A model generated the notes under the pieces. It was not told the DNA's origin. It did not search any database and saw only the letters and a list, made by a program, of their open reading frames with translations. Below are positions 53,666 to 63,942 of a stretch of DNA of 64,000 nt, one piece after another. Origin of the DNA: Candidatus Altimarinota bacterium (GTDB lineage Bacteria; Patescibacteriota; Gracilibacteria; BD1-5; UBA6164); assembly GCA_025210615.1 (NCBI GenBank), contig JAOARJ010000004.1, forward strand, positions 34,589-98,588. Direction: 5' to 3'. The position numbers and the translations under genes are program-made. How positions within the stretch are numbered: the first letter of the stretch is position 1; each line of letters begins with the position of its first letter.

Positions 53666-54763
53666 TTAAAATCAATCATAATCTCAAATACCATCTCAAT
53701 ATCAAATACCATCATTTGATTGTTGACCTCAATAACTATTGTCCCTGTTTTCTACTGGTCTATACCACCCCCCAATATCTGCTCTATATGCTTCTTTACC
53801 ATTAATATAAATACTCATTCAAAGATTATTTACAAGTGATATACCTGTTGGAGCCAATCTTTTACTAGCTCAATCTATAACAGGAATATAATTTCAAAAT
53901 TCTGTTTCTATTAATCAATCAGGGGTAACCCTTCATCATGCTTTTTCTGCAGCACTTTTAACCGTTTCAGAAATACTAAACATAAGAGTTTCAGGAATTA
54001 TATGAGATGTTTCACTACTTACAGTAACATCACTATCATATTTTTCAAACCATCCTTCATCATTTTGATTATAATATTCCCCCTTATAATGAATATCATG
54101 ATTATGTCATGGTCTAACTCAAATAGCTGGTTCTAATTTGGCAAAAGTTGGTCATTTAATAGGGATATAAGCTACTTCACCAATTATAATATATCAATTT
54201 TCTCAACGCTCCGCTCATTTAAATCTATCTAAAACATTTTGAATTGTTGCAAGTTCAGAAAATGAAACTTTTGTAGGATCTTGTTGTTCATATGAACTTT
54301 CTTGTTCAGAATAACTAGAAGCATTACTTGATTCATAACTATCATCCGCCACTTGTTCTTCAACTTCTTGGGATGTTTCAGTCACTTCAGTTTGTTCTTC
54401 TTGAGGTTGTTCTCCAACAGGAACTGGAACATCAACATCTATAATTTTCTTAGTTTCTATATCAAAAATTACTACATTTCCAGTTTTATAATCAAAACGA
54501 GCCCCATAACCATTCTCTTTAGCATAATTCATTCTGGCATCATTTTCTTCTTTAGTATATTTTCTTACTCATTTTTCTTGACCTGAAAATTTATCTCTTA
54601 TACCAACTCCCCTAGCAGTAGTGTCATCAATTGTAGCTTTAACCTCTGGTTCATTAGATCAACTTTTAATTGCTTCTTTACCTTTTTCTTGATCCTCTGT
54701 CATTCCTTTTTCTAAACCATTATCTGGAATATATCATCATTTTTCCACAGCTGTTCAATTCAT
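53666..54763 (-). CDS. Unknown acidic protein with Gly/Asp/Tyr-rich tail
   Basis: 365 residues; not recognised. The start is polar; a middle low-complexity acidic stretch (~residues 115-165, EEQTEVTETSQEVEEQVADD and Ser/Glu/Tyr/Gln-rich) separates a small N-terminal segment (KYTKEENDARMNYAKENGYGARFDYKTGNVVIFDIETKKII) from a C-terminal domain (AYIPIKGPTFAKLEPAIGVRPGHNHDIHYKGEYY), and the end is repetitive (YGGQQSNDGIGYGDGIGDYDGF). No signal peptide, so cytoplasmic or exported by another route. Function unknown. Confidence 0.65.
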
Positions 54764-54803
54764 AATAAAAATAATTATTAATTAAAAAATATTAATTATC
54801 TAA

Positions 54804-54832
54804 ATTTTAACATATATTTTTTTATATTGCAA
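54804..54832 (-). promoter_or_regulatory. Promoter of the 365-residue protein gene
   Basis: Minus strand TTGCAA (54827-54832) and TAAAAT (54804-54809), spacer 17 bp. Confidence 0.5.
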
Positions 54833-54847
54833 ATATAATGAATCTTC

Positions 54848-55312
54848 CTAATCTAAATCATCTAAATCTCATAAAATATTATCAGCATCTTCTTGCTGCA
54901 TAGCTTCTTCTTGCATCATTTCCATTTTATTTATCCTCGCTATTTCCATGTTTATTTTTTGTAAAATAGCTTTTCAAATTTTATCAATATGAAGTTTATA
55001 TTCATTATATGCTTTGATAACTTCTTTTATTTCTGGTTTTTCTTCTACAAGTCCTTCAAGTTTTACTAAATTATCTAAGATTTTATCTATTTCAGCATAA
55101 ATATCTTTATAATAAGTTAGACAAGAAAAATCTTCAGATTTAATTAAATTAATTGAATAAGTCATCAGGTCAGCTACTTGAGATTTTTCTTCTAAACTCA
55201 CATTATTTACTCTTGTCGAAAATTCTTGCATTTCAGCAACATATTCAGAAATCAAAAAGTCTCTAACCTTATCATTTATTAATAAAATTTCACTTTTTAT
55301 ATTTTCTCACAT
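54848..55312 (-). CDS. Unknown helical (coiled-coil) protein
   Basis: 154 residues, almost entirely helical and charged (LIKSEDFSCLTYYKDIYAEIDKILDNLVKLEGLVEEKPEIKEVIKAYNEY; ILQKINMEIARINKMEMMQEEAMQQED) with an acidic end (DLDDLD). No membrane segment or known motif. It may be a cytoplasmic structural or adaptor protein. Confidence 0.6.
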
Positions 55313-55389
55313 AATTTTATAATTAAAATTTAAATTTATCTAGAAATATTTTATCATATTTTTTTATTTTTTTCAAAAATTTATATATT

Positions 55390-55423
55390 TTAATAAAAAA
55401 GCTTAAATAATTATAATTTAAGC
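55390..55423 (-). terminator. Terminator of the 180-residue gene
   Basis: Stem GCTTAAAT/ATTTAAGC overlapping the stop (55411) and followed by T run on the minus strand. Confidence 0.75.
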
Positions 55424-55953
55424 TCTATTATATTTTTTATAAGATTCCTATTATCATAAGGAAACTTATAATTTTCAAGATATTTCACAAGTGTATAAAA
55501 TATATGATAATGCGTTTCTCCCATATATTTATAACAAACTCAAGAAGTATCAAGAGGGTTAAACTCTTCCAAACTTTCTAATTTGCTGCAATCTTGTGGT
55601 AATATAGGAGCTACTCATTTTGAAAATAAATTTTTATAATCTTCAAAATTTTCATCTCACACCACAAAATCAAATCAAATTTCAAAGTCTGCTGTAATAT
55701 TATTATCAAAAGCGATATTTTTGGCTTCACTATCGCCCTCTGCTGCGATAACAAAATTACAAGGAAGAACTTCTAGCGCTGGGGTTAAAGCTTTCACCTT
55801 TTCCTCATCAGCAAGATTAATAAATCAAACAGGTTTTATTTTAATAAGAAAACCATATTTATCTTTTATCAATCTGCTTGCTTTTCTCTTCTCATCTAAT
55901 AATTTACTAAGGCTCATTTTCTTTAAAAAAGTTACATTAATATCAAAGTACAT
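55411..55953 (-). CDS. Possible GT-B glycosyltransferase-like C-terminal domain protein
   Basis: 180 residues. Starts MYFDINVTFLKKMSLSKLL; the middle and end (NFVIAAEGDSEAKNIAFDNNITADFEIGFDFVVGDENFEDYKNLFSKGVAPILP; LEEFNPLDTSGVCYKY; FYTLVKYLENYKFPYDNRNLIKNI) recall the C-terminal Rossmann half of glycogen/starch synthase-like enzymes, including a Gly-Val-x-Pro segment. The N-terminal acceptor half is absent, so it may be inactive, regulatory or an independent small fold. The similarity is from memory and is weak. Confidence 0.55.
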
Positions 55954-55996
55954 AAAAATTATATCATAATAAAAAATATAATTCTAGTTTTTTGTC

Positions 55997-56024
55997 TTGA
56001 CTTTTTTGTGCATATAATTATTCT
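55997..56024 (+). promoter_or_regulatory. Promoter of the dihydrouridine synthase gene
   Basis: TTGACT (55997-56002) and TATTCT (56019-56024), spacer 16 bp. Confidence 0.45.
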
Positions 56025-56058
56025 TTACGCCGATTTATTAATTCTTCCCTTTAACAAT

Positions 56059-57045
56059 ATGAAAGATTTTTGGAAAAAACAAACCAAAAAAGGTCCTCTA
56101 GCTTGTTTAGCTCCTATGGATTGATACACTGATAGCGCTTATAGACAAATCGTAAAAAGTGTAAATCCTGATGTTTTTTGTTTTACTGAATTTTATAGCG
56201 CTGATTGACTTGTTCATTCTCCATTTTTAAAAGACCAAGTTTTACCTCATAAAAAAATCGAAGAACCTCTTATCGTTCAAATATTTTGAAAAGATCCTGA
56301 AATGTTTGCTAAAGCTGCAAAAATCATTGAGCAATATAATGTAGCTTGAATAGATGTAAATATGTGATGTCCTGCGAAAAAAGTAGTAAGAAGTGGACAC
56401 GGAAGTAGTCTTATGATAAATACTGATACAGCGTTTAAAATTATAGAAGAGCTTAATAAAGCTACAAAACTACCCGTTTCAGTAAAAACAAGACTTTGAT
56501 TTAATAACGATGAAGATTTAATTCCGTTTGCAAAATGATTAGAAAACGCTGGAGCTAGTTTACTCACTGTTCATGGTAGAACAACTGCTCAGGCTTATAC
56601 TGGTAAAGCTAATTTTGAACCGATTTATGAATTAAAAAATCACTTGAACATTCCAGTAATTTGAAATGGAGATGTCATAAATTATGATAATTGAATAGCG
56701 AAATTAAATAATTTAGACGGATTTATGATAGGTAGATGAAGTTTTTGAAATCCTTGGTGTTTCTTGCCGAATCATTATAAACCTACTTTAAAGGAAGTTT
56801 TGGATATGATGTTATTTCATTCAAAGGCTTTGGAAGAGAATAAATGAGAAAAAAGAGCAAGCCTAGAGATAAGAAAACATTTGGTACAATATCTTCATTC
56901 TTTCCCTTGAGTAAAGGAGTTCAGAAAAGAATTAGTAACGGTAGAGAGTGTGGAAGCAACGCATAATATTATAGAAAAAATTAGATGAGAGTATAGTGAT
57001 TTTTTGGGTGAAAAATTGGAAGATATAAAAAAAGCCTCTAGTTAA
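56059..57045 (+). CDS. dus: tRNA-dihydrouridine synthase
   Basis: 328 residues. FMN-binding TIM barrel with Dus motifs: CLAPMDGYTDSAYRQIV (~residues 15-31), PLIVQIFGKDPE, GIDVNMGCPAKKVVRSGHGSSLM (catalytic Cys ~105), LPVSVKTRLGF, LLTVHGRTTAQAYTGKANF, VIGNGDVINYD and FMIGRGSFGNPW. It reduces uridines in tRNA. One Dus only in the window. It overlaps by 3 bp a convergent membrane protein gene and ends in a shared terminator. Confidence 0.95.
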
Positions 57046-57060
57046 TTAGAGGTTTTTATT
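57029..57060. terminator. Bidirectional terminator between dus and the membrane protein gene
   Basis: Stem GCCTCTA/TAGAGGT over the overlapping stop codons with T runs on both sides. Confidence 0.75.
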
Positions 57061-57698
57061 TTTTCAAATTTTATTATATTTGGATTATTAGTATAAATTA
57101 CATCTCAATTTTCTAAGAAAATATATTTATCATTTAAATACTTGATTTTTTCCTTCTTTACTGTATTTGATTTAAAAACTAAATTGTAATTATAATTTTG
57201 ACTTAAACCTTCTGACAAACAAAATACAAATAAAATAAATATAGAATACATTAACCGAAAAAAACTTTCATTAAAAATTAACTTTACTCTTTTTATTCAA
57301 AAAAATATTCAAGCTAAATATGCTGTTAACAAAAAAGAAAAAATTCTTGATATATATCATGAACTGTCAATTATATTATAATAAATCATTAAGACTATAA
57401 TTAATACTGCAATCCCTATTTGTTTTAAAAAACCTATTTTGTTTTGCATTGTTACAAATCAAACCAACAATATAAAAGAAACTGAAAATAAATATAAACA
57501 CGCTAACAAGGATTTATCAAAGGCATCCTGCCATGAAAAGAATCATATAAATCAATAGGATGATAAAATAAAAAATTCATAAAATAAACCTATTCAAAGT
57601 CCAATAATAGGTATTAAAATGAAATAATCTTTTATAAAGTCTAAAACCTCAAACAATTCAGATTTTTCTTCTTTCTTTTTTAAAAATTTTAAAAACAC
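57042..57698 (-). CDS. Unknown integral membrane protein (start uncertain)
   Basis: 218 residues from a GTG at 57698. At least four hydrophobic spans: FILIPIIGLGIGLFYEFFI, SLLACLYLFSVSFILLVGFV, IGIAVLIIVLMIYYNI, ISRIFSFLLTAYLAGIFFG, and a further LMYSIFILFVFCLS, then a ~55-residue tail. The open frame extends a little upstream with no ATG, so the start could be GTG, ATT or further up, or there may be a frameshift (an out-of-frame ATG lies at 57730). Not recognised. Confidence 0.6.
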
Positions 57699-57765
57699 AA
57701 TCTTATATATTAAAATATAACTTCCCTCATACTACTCAAATAAACTCAAAAGTAAAATTTTAAAC

Positions 57766-57798
57766 ACAAAAAAAAATGCTAAACTAGCATTTTTTATT
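57766..57798 (-). terminator. Terminator of the peroxiredoxin gene
   Basis: Stem AATGCTA/TAGCATT with 3-nt loop and long T run on the minus strand. Confidence 0.85.
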
Positions 57799-58405
57799 TA
57801 AGTTGCTCTTCAACTTCTCAAGCAATTTTTATAGAAGGAGTCAATGTTTTATCTCATAATACCCATTTCGCTGGACAAGCTGCTCCTGGATTCGCTTCCA
57901 TAAATTGAAGTGCTTTTATTTTTCTGATTAATTCATTAGAATTTCTTCATAATGGTCCCGAAGTTACTTCAATTCATCTCAAAACTCATTTCGGGTCTAT
58001 AATAAATGTTCCTCTCCCTGCAATACCTGTTTCCTCATCTAAAATCCCATACATATCACTATAAGTTAATGAGTGATCAGATAGCATTTTATAAGGAAAG
58101 TTTTTCATAAGTCCTTCATGCTTTACCCATGCTCTATGAGAAAAAATCGTATCAGTAGAAACGGCTAATACCTCTACTCACATTTCATCAAATTCTGTTT
58201 TTACTTCCGCCATATCCTTTAATTCAGTTGGACAAACAAAAGTAAAATCAGCAGGATAAAAAAATAAAACAGTCCATTTCCCTTCTATATCATCTGATGT
58301 TATTTCTCCATCATTATCAGTGTTTGGGTCATAAAAAGGCATATTAAATTCAGGTGCTTCATTATCTATTTTGGCTATAATAGGCATAAAATCTAGGTTA
58401 TCCAT
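57794..58405 (-). CDS. ahpC: 2-Cys peroxiredoxin (AhpC/Tsa family)
   Basis: 203 residues. Catalytic signature VLFFYPADFTFVCPTEL with the peroxidatic Cys near residue 59; the resolving Cys is in GAACPAKW (~residue 179). Other family segments: VSTDTIFSHRAWVK and RGTFIIDPKGVLR. Reduces hydrogen peroxide and organic peroxides, with a thioredoxin-like reductant. A 13-bp palindrome just after its promoter suggests control by a Fur/PerR-type regulator. Confidence 0.95.
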
Positions 58406-58434
58406 ATTTTTATAGTTATTTTTTAAATTAAAAT

Positions 58435-58447
58435 GAGAATAATTCTC
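58435..58447. promoter_or_regulatory. Palindromic operator (Fur/PerR-like) before ahpC
   Basis: GAGAATAATTCTC, symmetrical around one base, between the -10 box and the ATG. Position and composition fit a peroxide- or metal-sensing repressor site, but the regulator is not in the window. Confidence 0.45.
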
Positions 58448-58460
58448 GTTTACAAAAATA

Positions 58461-58488
58461 ATAATATATTTTATTTAATAAAAGTCAA
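58461..58488 (-). promoter_or_regulatory. Promoter of ahpC
   Basis: Minus strand TTGACT (58483-58488) and TATTAT (58461-58466), spacer 16 bp. Confidence 0.65.
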
Positions 58489-58508
58489 ATTAATTTTTAA
58501 TAAAAAAT

Positions 58509-58536
58509 TTGATAAACATAAAAAATCTTATAAAAT
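58509..58536 (+). promoter_or_regulatory. Promoter of the Asn-rich lipoprotein
   Basis: TTGATA (58509-58514) and TAAAAT (58531-58536), spacer 16 bp. Confidence 0.5.
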
Positions 58537-58573
58537 ATACTCACTAAATTAATAAAAATTTAAATTAAACCTT

Positions 58574-59497
58574 ATGAAAAAACTACTAATAATTTTACTT
58601 ACTTCCCTACTACTTATTTCTTGTTGAAATAATAATACTACAAATAATAAATATCCAAATAACATAAAAGAAGTTGAATATAAAGCGCCAGAACTAGAAG
58701 AAATTGTCAAAAATATAGAAAAAGAATGAGAGGAAGCTATAGAATTTGACAATAAAACTTTAGATAATACAGAAAAAAATACTCCTGATTTGCAAGCTAA
58801 TATAACAGAAAATATTAATAAAAATCAAGAAGAATTAGAAAAAATTAAAAATACAAATAATTCACCTAGTATAGAAAGTATGAATAATACAGAAACAACA
58901 GCTAATAATACGCAAGAAAATTTAGAAGATAATGCTGAAATTATTGATAAAATAGATGAAAAAAATAATAATGAAGAAGAATTTTTCTGATACTGACCTT
59001 GAGCTGTTAATGTAAAATTCAGTATAAAAAAATTAGTAGACTATAATACTTGTATTTTAACTAAAACTGAATTTGATAATTTAGAAGATAATGCTTGATA
59101 TGAATATAATAAGTTATGTGCTCCTAAATATAAATTTATTTGAGAAATATTAGCTTGAAATCCTGATAAAATAGAATTTTATTCTTGCTCGGAAACAACT
59201 TGATATACTCTTCAAAAATTCAAACCTTGAGATAAAATATTTGAATATAACATTGCTAGTAATTTTGATAATGTTTGTGAGAATGCTAAGCAAAGAAGTT
59301 ATGAAATGAAATATTATAAAAATAATAAGCAGTTAGATGAAATAAATGCTTTCAAAGATATTTTGCCAGAAGAATTTATTTATAAAAAATGAGGTTGAAT
59401 ATATTTTTGAGATTATGCAATTAGATGAAATTGTTTATTAGATAATATAAATGAAACTCAAATTTGTTATGATAAAGAAACAAAAACGCTTAAATAA
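58574..59497 (+). CDS. Asn/Glu-rich lipoprotein
   Basis: 307 residues. Lipobox LLISC (Cys17). A long Asn/Glu/Thr-rich linker (~residues 18-135) leads to a Cys-containing C-terminal domain (VNVKFSIKKLVDYNTCILTK; EYNKLCAPKYKFIGEILAGNPDKIEFYSCSET; NFDNVCENAKQRSYEMKYYKNN; GNCLLDNINETQICYD) with six or so cysteines, probably disulfide-bonded outside the membrane. No known family. Encoded beside the adhesin gene at 59526 (convergent). Confidence 0.7.
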
Positions 59498-59512
59498 TAA
59501 GCGTTTTTTATT
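59482..59512 (+). terminator. Terminator of the lipoprotein gene
   Basis: Stem AACGCTTA/TAAGCGTT overlapping the stop, then T run; likely bidirectional with the convergent gene at 59526. Confidence 0.8.
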
Positions 59513-59525
59513 TTATGTAAAATGT

Positions 59526-61034
59526 TTATCTCACCCAGACAGTCCAAGGATAATCTTCTGACACAGAAGAAAGGCCTTTCATTCTTCTTCATCTATAATC
59601 AGGATTAGTTTGATTTGGAGCAAACGCCCAAGAATCCTTTGCTCATCAGGTTTCATCATAAGTTAAACTATCATTCCGAGTTGAATCAGCTCATAAAGTA
59701 GATTCTGGATCATGATAAGAATAATAACTTGTTTTACTTCTGTGAACTTGATAATTAATATTATCTTTTTTATTTAATAAAGTTTCTACTGCTATATCTC
59801 ATGTCTTATATTCAAAATTAGAATATCAAACAAAAGTAGGGTCTAAATCTTTTCAGAAAGCCGTTTGCGTCCTATCGACTGGTAATTGAGAAGTATTAAG
59901 TGCAAATCATTTTTTTGTTGTTAAAGTCGGATCATAATCACCTTGTATTCACTCGTTCCAGTCTGTCACTGGATCTTGTTCAAACTGCGCAACAACCATT
60001 GTCCATCATCAGCCATCTGTCGTCATATCACAATAAACTTTAAAAGGTGCTCAAGCGTATCAATCAGGTTTTATATAATAATTTCAGTTTCAAGTAATTC
60101 AAGTAGAATCAGCTAAGATTTGTTTGCAAGATTTTCAAGGATTATCGCTTGTAGTTCATAATCAACTATTTTCTCTTATAAAGATTTCTGTTGCTATTGC
60201 ATCAGCTGCATAAGTTCAAGGTGTTGGTCAAAATCAAGAACCTGATTTTATAACATATGAATTAGGATAGTCATTAGGATCTGCCATTCATCAAATTTCC
60301 CAGCTTGCTGAATCACAAAAACTATATCATAACCGAACATTTATAGCATTATCCATTATTAAAGATGTTTCTCATTTATTCCACATTATATTCATATATT
60401 GAGCATGTCAACGACAAGGATATGATGTTCATGCAAACTTGTACTCTGTACTTACACTCGATATTCAATTTAAATCATTTTTAAAATAGTTTGTTCAATC
60501 TCTTTTTAACAACATTGAACTCGCTGCCATATTATACCTATTCGGATTAAAACATTCTAAATTTGTATTTGATATTTGTGTTCAGCTCCAACAATTTTTC
60601 GCATCAGAAAAAGTATAATTTCATTTTATATTTATATATCTTGTCCGACCTCATCAATTTGTCGTCATATCACAATAAACTTCAAAAGGACTTCCAGCGT
60701 ATCAATCAGGTTTTATATAATAAGAATCATCAATATTTATTCATTTATTTTTTAAATCTAGACAAGATTTTCAAGGATTAGTAATAGTTCATTCAATACT
60801 ATCTCATAAACATTTTCAAGAATTATCACATATTTTTCAAGTTACATATAATTTTCAATTTAATTTTATATCACTAGAACTAACATCTATTTTATTAGTT
60901 AAACTAGAAATACTAGTCCATGTTAAATTATCTAAAACTTCTCAAGAGTTTTTAGTAACAGTAATTGCACCGATAAAATTAGCTAAATATATTCAGCTTA
61001 GAATTAAGCTTAGAAATAGAATTATTTTCTTCAT
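59526..61034 (-). CDS. Secreted protein with two fibrinogen-like domains
   Basis: 502 residues. Signal peptide and shared N-terminal module (TVTKNSGEVLDN, SSLTNKIDV, GKLYVTGKICDNSGKCLG), then two FReD-like units: CLDLKNK...YYIKPDGYAGSPFEVYCDMTTNGGGRT (~residue 90) and SCKQILADS...YYIKPDGYAGAPFKVYCDMTTDGGGWTMV (~residue 315). The rest is Asn/Ser/Thr/Tyr-rich. Likely a secreted glycan- or host-binding protein. The same family as 1-2932 and 5051-5974, and the promoter (TTGATT-N17-TATAAT) is of the same type. Confidence 0.85.
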
Positions 61035-61163
61035 AATTTTATAAGTTTTTTATAAATTTTTATTTTTCTGATTATAGTATTTTTTATGCTAAAAATCAAG
61101 TTTTTTATTAAATTTAATTATTAAAACTAATTTTTTTAAAAATCAATAGCAAAATTTTTGAAT

Positions 61164-61186
61164 TTATTAAATTAATGTGTTATAAT
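61164..61186 (+). promoter_or_regulatory. Promoter region of the VirB4-like gene
   Basis: TATAAT at 61181-61186 with TTGAAT 17 bp upstream (61158-61163), about 35 bp before the ATG. Confidence 0.6.
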
Positions 61187-61220
61187 GCATAAGAATTTAT
61201 AAAGTTTTAATAAAAAAACG

Positions 61221-63101
61221 ATGAGTAAGGAAAAAATATTAGAATTAGTAACATCAAAAATCTCTTGAGATACGACTACTTTTGAAGAAGAAAAAAAACT
61301 TAAAAAAGCTATTACTAAAGCTGAAAAAAATAATAAACCTGAAAAGAAAAAAACAAATAAAGAAGAAGATAAAAAGCTACTTGAAATAGAAAAAAAATAT
61401 AAAGAAGCTCTAGCTTATGTAAAAGACCAAATTAGCCCAGCTTTTATGAAAATTCAAGCTGATAAAGTAAAAATAAACGACACTTTTTCAAAAACATTTT
61501 TTGTATATGCTTATCCTGATTTTTTGGAGTGAAATTGGCTTTCTCCTGTTATTAATTGGGATACCAAATTTGATATGAGTATGTTCGTCTATCCTATTGA
61601 TAGCGCTTTTGTACAAAAATATTTGAGAAAAAGATTGACTCAACTTAATTCAGAAAGAAGTATTAATGCTGAAAAATGATTGGTTAATGACCCTGCTATT
61701 GACGCCCAAATTCAAGATGTAGAAGAGCTTAGATTAAAACTAACAAGATGACAAGAAAAATATTTTCACTACGCATTATATATTACAGTTTATTCAGATA
61801 CTGAAGACTCTTTAAACAGGATTTGAAAAGATATTGAAACAATTTTAGCATGAAGAAATGTATTAGAAAAGCCTTCTATAATGAGAATGGAACAATGATT
61901 TATTTCAACTTGACCTTTTGCTAAAGATGAATTAGCAGTTTATAGAAATATTTCAACAGGTGGTTTATCAACAACTTTCCCTTTTACTTCATCAAGTTTA
62001 TCACATGATTCTTGAATTTTATATTGACTTAATACTCATAATAATTCATTAATTTTATTTGATAGATTTAAAAGTGAAAACGCTAATATGTGTGTATTTG
62101 CCAAATCTGGTTCTTGAAAATCTTTTGCGGTAAAACTAGAAATTTTAAGGAGCCTTATGATGTGAACTGATGTTATAGTAATTGATCCTGAAAACGAATA
62201 TAGAGCCTTAGTAGACATGATCTGATGAAGTTATTTAGATGTATCGCTAAACTCAAAACAAAGAATTAATCCTTTTGACTTACCACTATGAGTTAAAGAC
62301 CAAGATATTCAAAAATGAGATTTATTAAGAACTGCCATAATAAACTTATTATGACTGATGAATTTGATGCTTTGAAAACTTACTCCAAGAGAAGAATCTA
62401 TCATAGAGAAGGCTATCACAACAGTATACTCTCTTAAATGAATCACGCTAGAAGATGATGATGCAACTGGGAAAGAAATCCCTGTTATGCAAGACCTTTA
62501 TGATGTTCTTGAAACAATGGATTGAGCTGATGATTTATGTATCAGACTTGAAAAATTTACAAGTTGAATCTTCTCTGGAATATTTTCTGAAACAACTAAT
62601 ATTGACTTAGAATGAGGTTTACAAGTCTTCTCAGTAAGAGATTTAGATGATATTTTAAGACCTATTGCGATGTATGTGATCTTAAATTATATGTGGAATA
62701 AAGTTAAATCTTCTAACAAAAAAAGAATCCTAGTTATAGATGAAGCCTGGAATATTATGCAACACGAAGATAGTGCTAAATTCTTATTTTGACTTGTTAA
62801 AAGAGCGAGAAAATATAATTTATGAGTAACAACTATTACGCAAGATGTAGAAGATTTCGTGTGAAGTAGTTTCTGAAAACCTATTGTAACAAATTCCTCT
62901 ACTCAATTATTATTAAAACAATCAACAGCTTCAATAGACGCTTTAGAGCATATATTTAAACTAACTGAACAAGAAAAATATTTACTTCTGAATTCAAGTG
63001 TCTGAGAAGGATTATTCTTCTGATGAAATGAACATGTATGAATCCAAGTTATCGCTTCTTATTATGAAGAACAAATGATAACAACAGACCCAAATGCTTA
63101 A
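61221..63101 (+). CDS. VirB4/TraC-like secretion or conjugation ATPase
   Basis: 626 residues. A basic N-terminus, an N-terminal VirB4-type domain with SVMRME-like (SIMRMEQGFISTGPF) and STGGLSTTFPFTSSSL, then the ATPase core: Walker A AKSGSGKSFAVKLEIL (~294-309), DVIVIDPENEYRAL, INPFDLPLGVKD and Walker B RILVIDEAWNIM (~502-513), ending QVIASYYEEQMI. VirB4 powers type IV secretion or DNA transfer. No VirB6, VirB8, VirD4 or relaxase is visible nearby, so it is an orphan here or belongs to a dispersed system. It sits between two secreted-adhesin genes. Confidence 0.9.
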
Positions 63102-63132
63102 AAAAACTCTAGAAATTCTAGAGTTTTTATTT
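63101..63132. terminator. Bidirectional terminator between the VirB4-like and adhesin genes
   Basis: Stem AAACTCTAGAA/TTCTAGAGTTT with T runs on both strands, between the convergent stops. Confidence 0.85.
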
Positions 63133-63942
63133 TTTCTTTCTAGCTAAAGCGTAAGAACATTGATATCATCAAATGGCTCAACAAGAATTACAATTTGCAT
63201 TTATTGCATAATAATACGAACTATCTTGATAAGTATACCAAGAACTAGTTGGTTGCCAAGGATTAGGAATTCATACATTTGCATTTTGAATTTGTTTTGA
63301 AAATAAATACACTCATTGCCAATAAAATTCACATACGGCTAAATTTTGTGGATAAGGTCAAATAGTTGGACACCTTGCACTATTTGCAGTTGTAGTAACT
63401 GTCACCCAAGCAGTTTCACAAGTATTATTATTTAAAGTATATCAACTATTACAAACTATATTATTTCATTCACTTCCAGAAGTTTCTATAACGCCGTTAT
63501 TACAAAGAAAAGCCTGGGTATAATATTTTTTTCAATTAGCAATATCCTGATAATTTGTTGAGGTTAATACTGCGCTTGTTATGCCATTATTTAATTCTGG
63601 TACACTATAATTATAAGTATTACTTGTTATTGTATCTGCAGTACAATTATTTGGTACACAACTTAAACTAGCTTGTTCCCAGTGATATCAATCATCACAA
63701 CTTCATAAACATTTTTTCACTCATCAAATATTACTACATAATTCTCAAGTTACATATAACTTTCAATTTAATTTTATATCACTAGAACTAACATCTATTT
63801 TATCAGTTAAACTAGAAATATTTGTCCAAGTAGAATTATCTAATACTTCTCAGGAATTTTTAGTTACAGTTATAGCATTAATAAAATTCGCTAAATAAAT
63901 TCAAGATAATAATATAGAGATAAATAAAATTATTTTTTTCAT
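63127..63942 (-). CDS. Secreted cysteine-rich protein of the adhesin family, no fibrinogen domain
   Basis: 271 residues. Signal peptide and the shared N-terminal module (TVTKNSGEVLDN, SSLTDKIDV, GKLYVTGELCSNIGG), followed by a different Cys-rich C-terminal part (KKCLGSCDDGYHWEQASLSCVPNNC; YYTQAFLCNN; NIVCNSGYTLNNNTCETAWVT; WYTYQDSSYYAINANCNSCGAIGGYQCSYALARKK). The swap of the C-terminal domain behind a constant N-terminus suggests that the module is a delivery or anchoring unit. Promoter TTGCTA-N17-TATAAT lies upstream, in the last bases of the window. Confidence 0.8.

Noticed and set aside
57698..57780. An ATG at 57730 as start of the membrane protein
   Set aside because: It is out of frame and meets a TAA after five codons.
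61221..63101. The VirB4-like gene as evidence of an integrated conjugative element
   Set aside because: No relaxase, integrase, att-like repeats or other transfer genes are seen around it.
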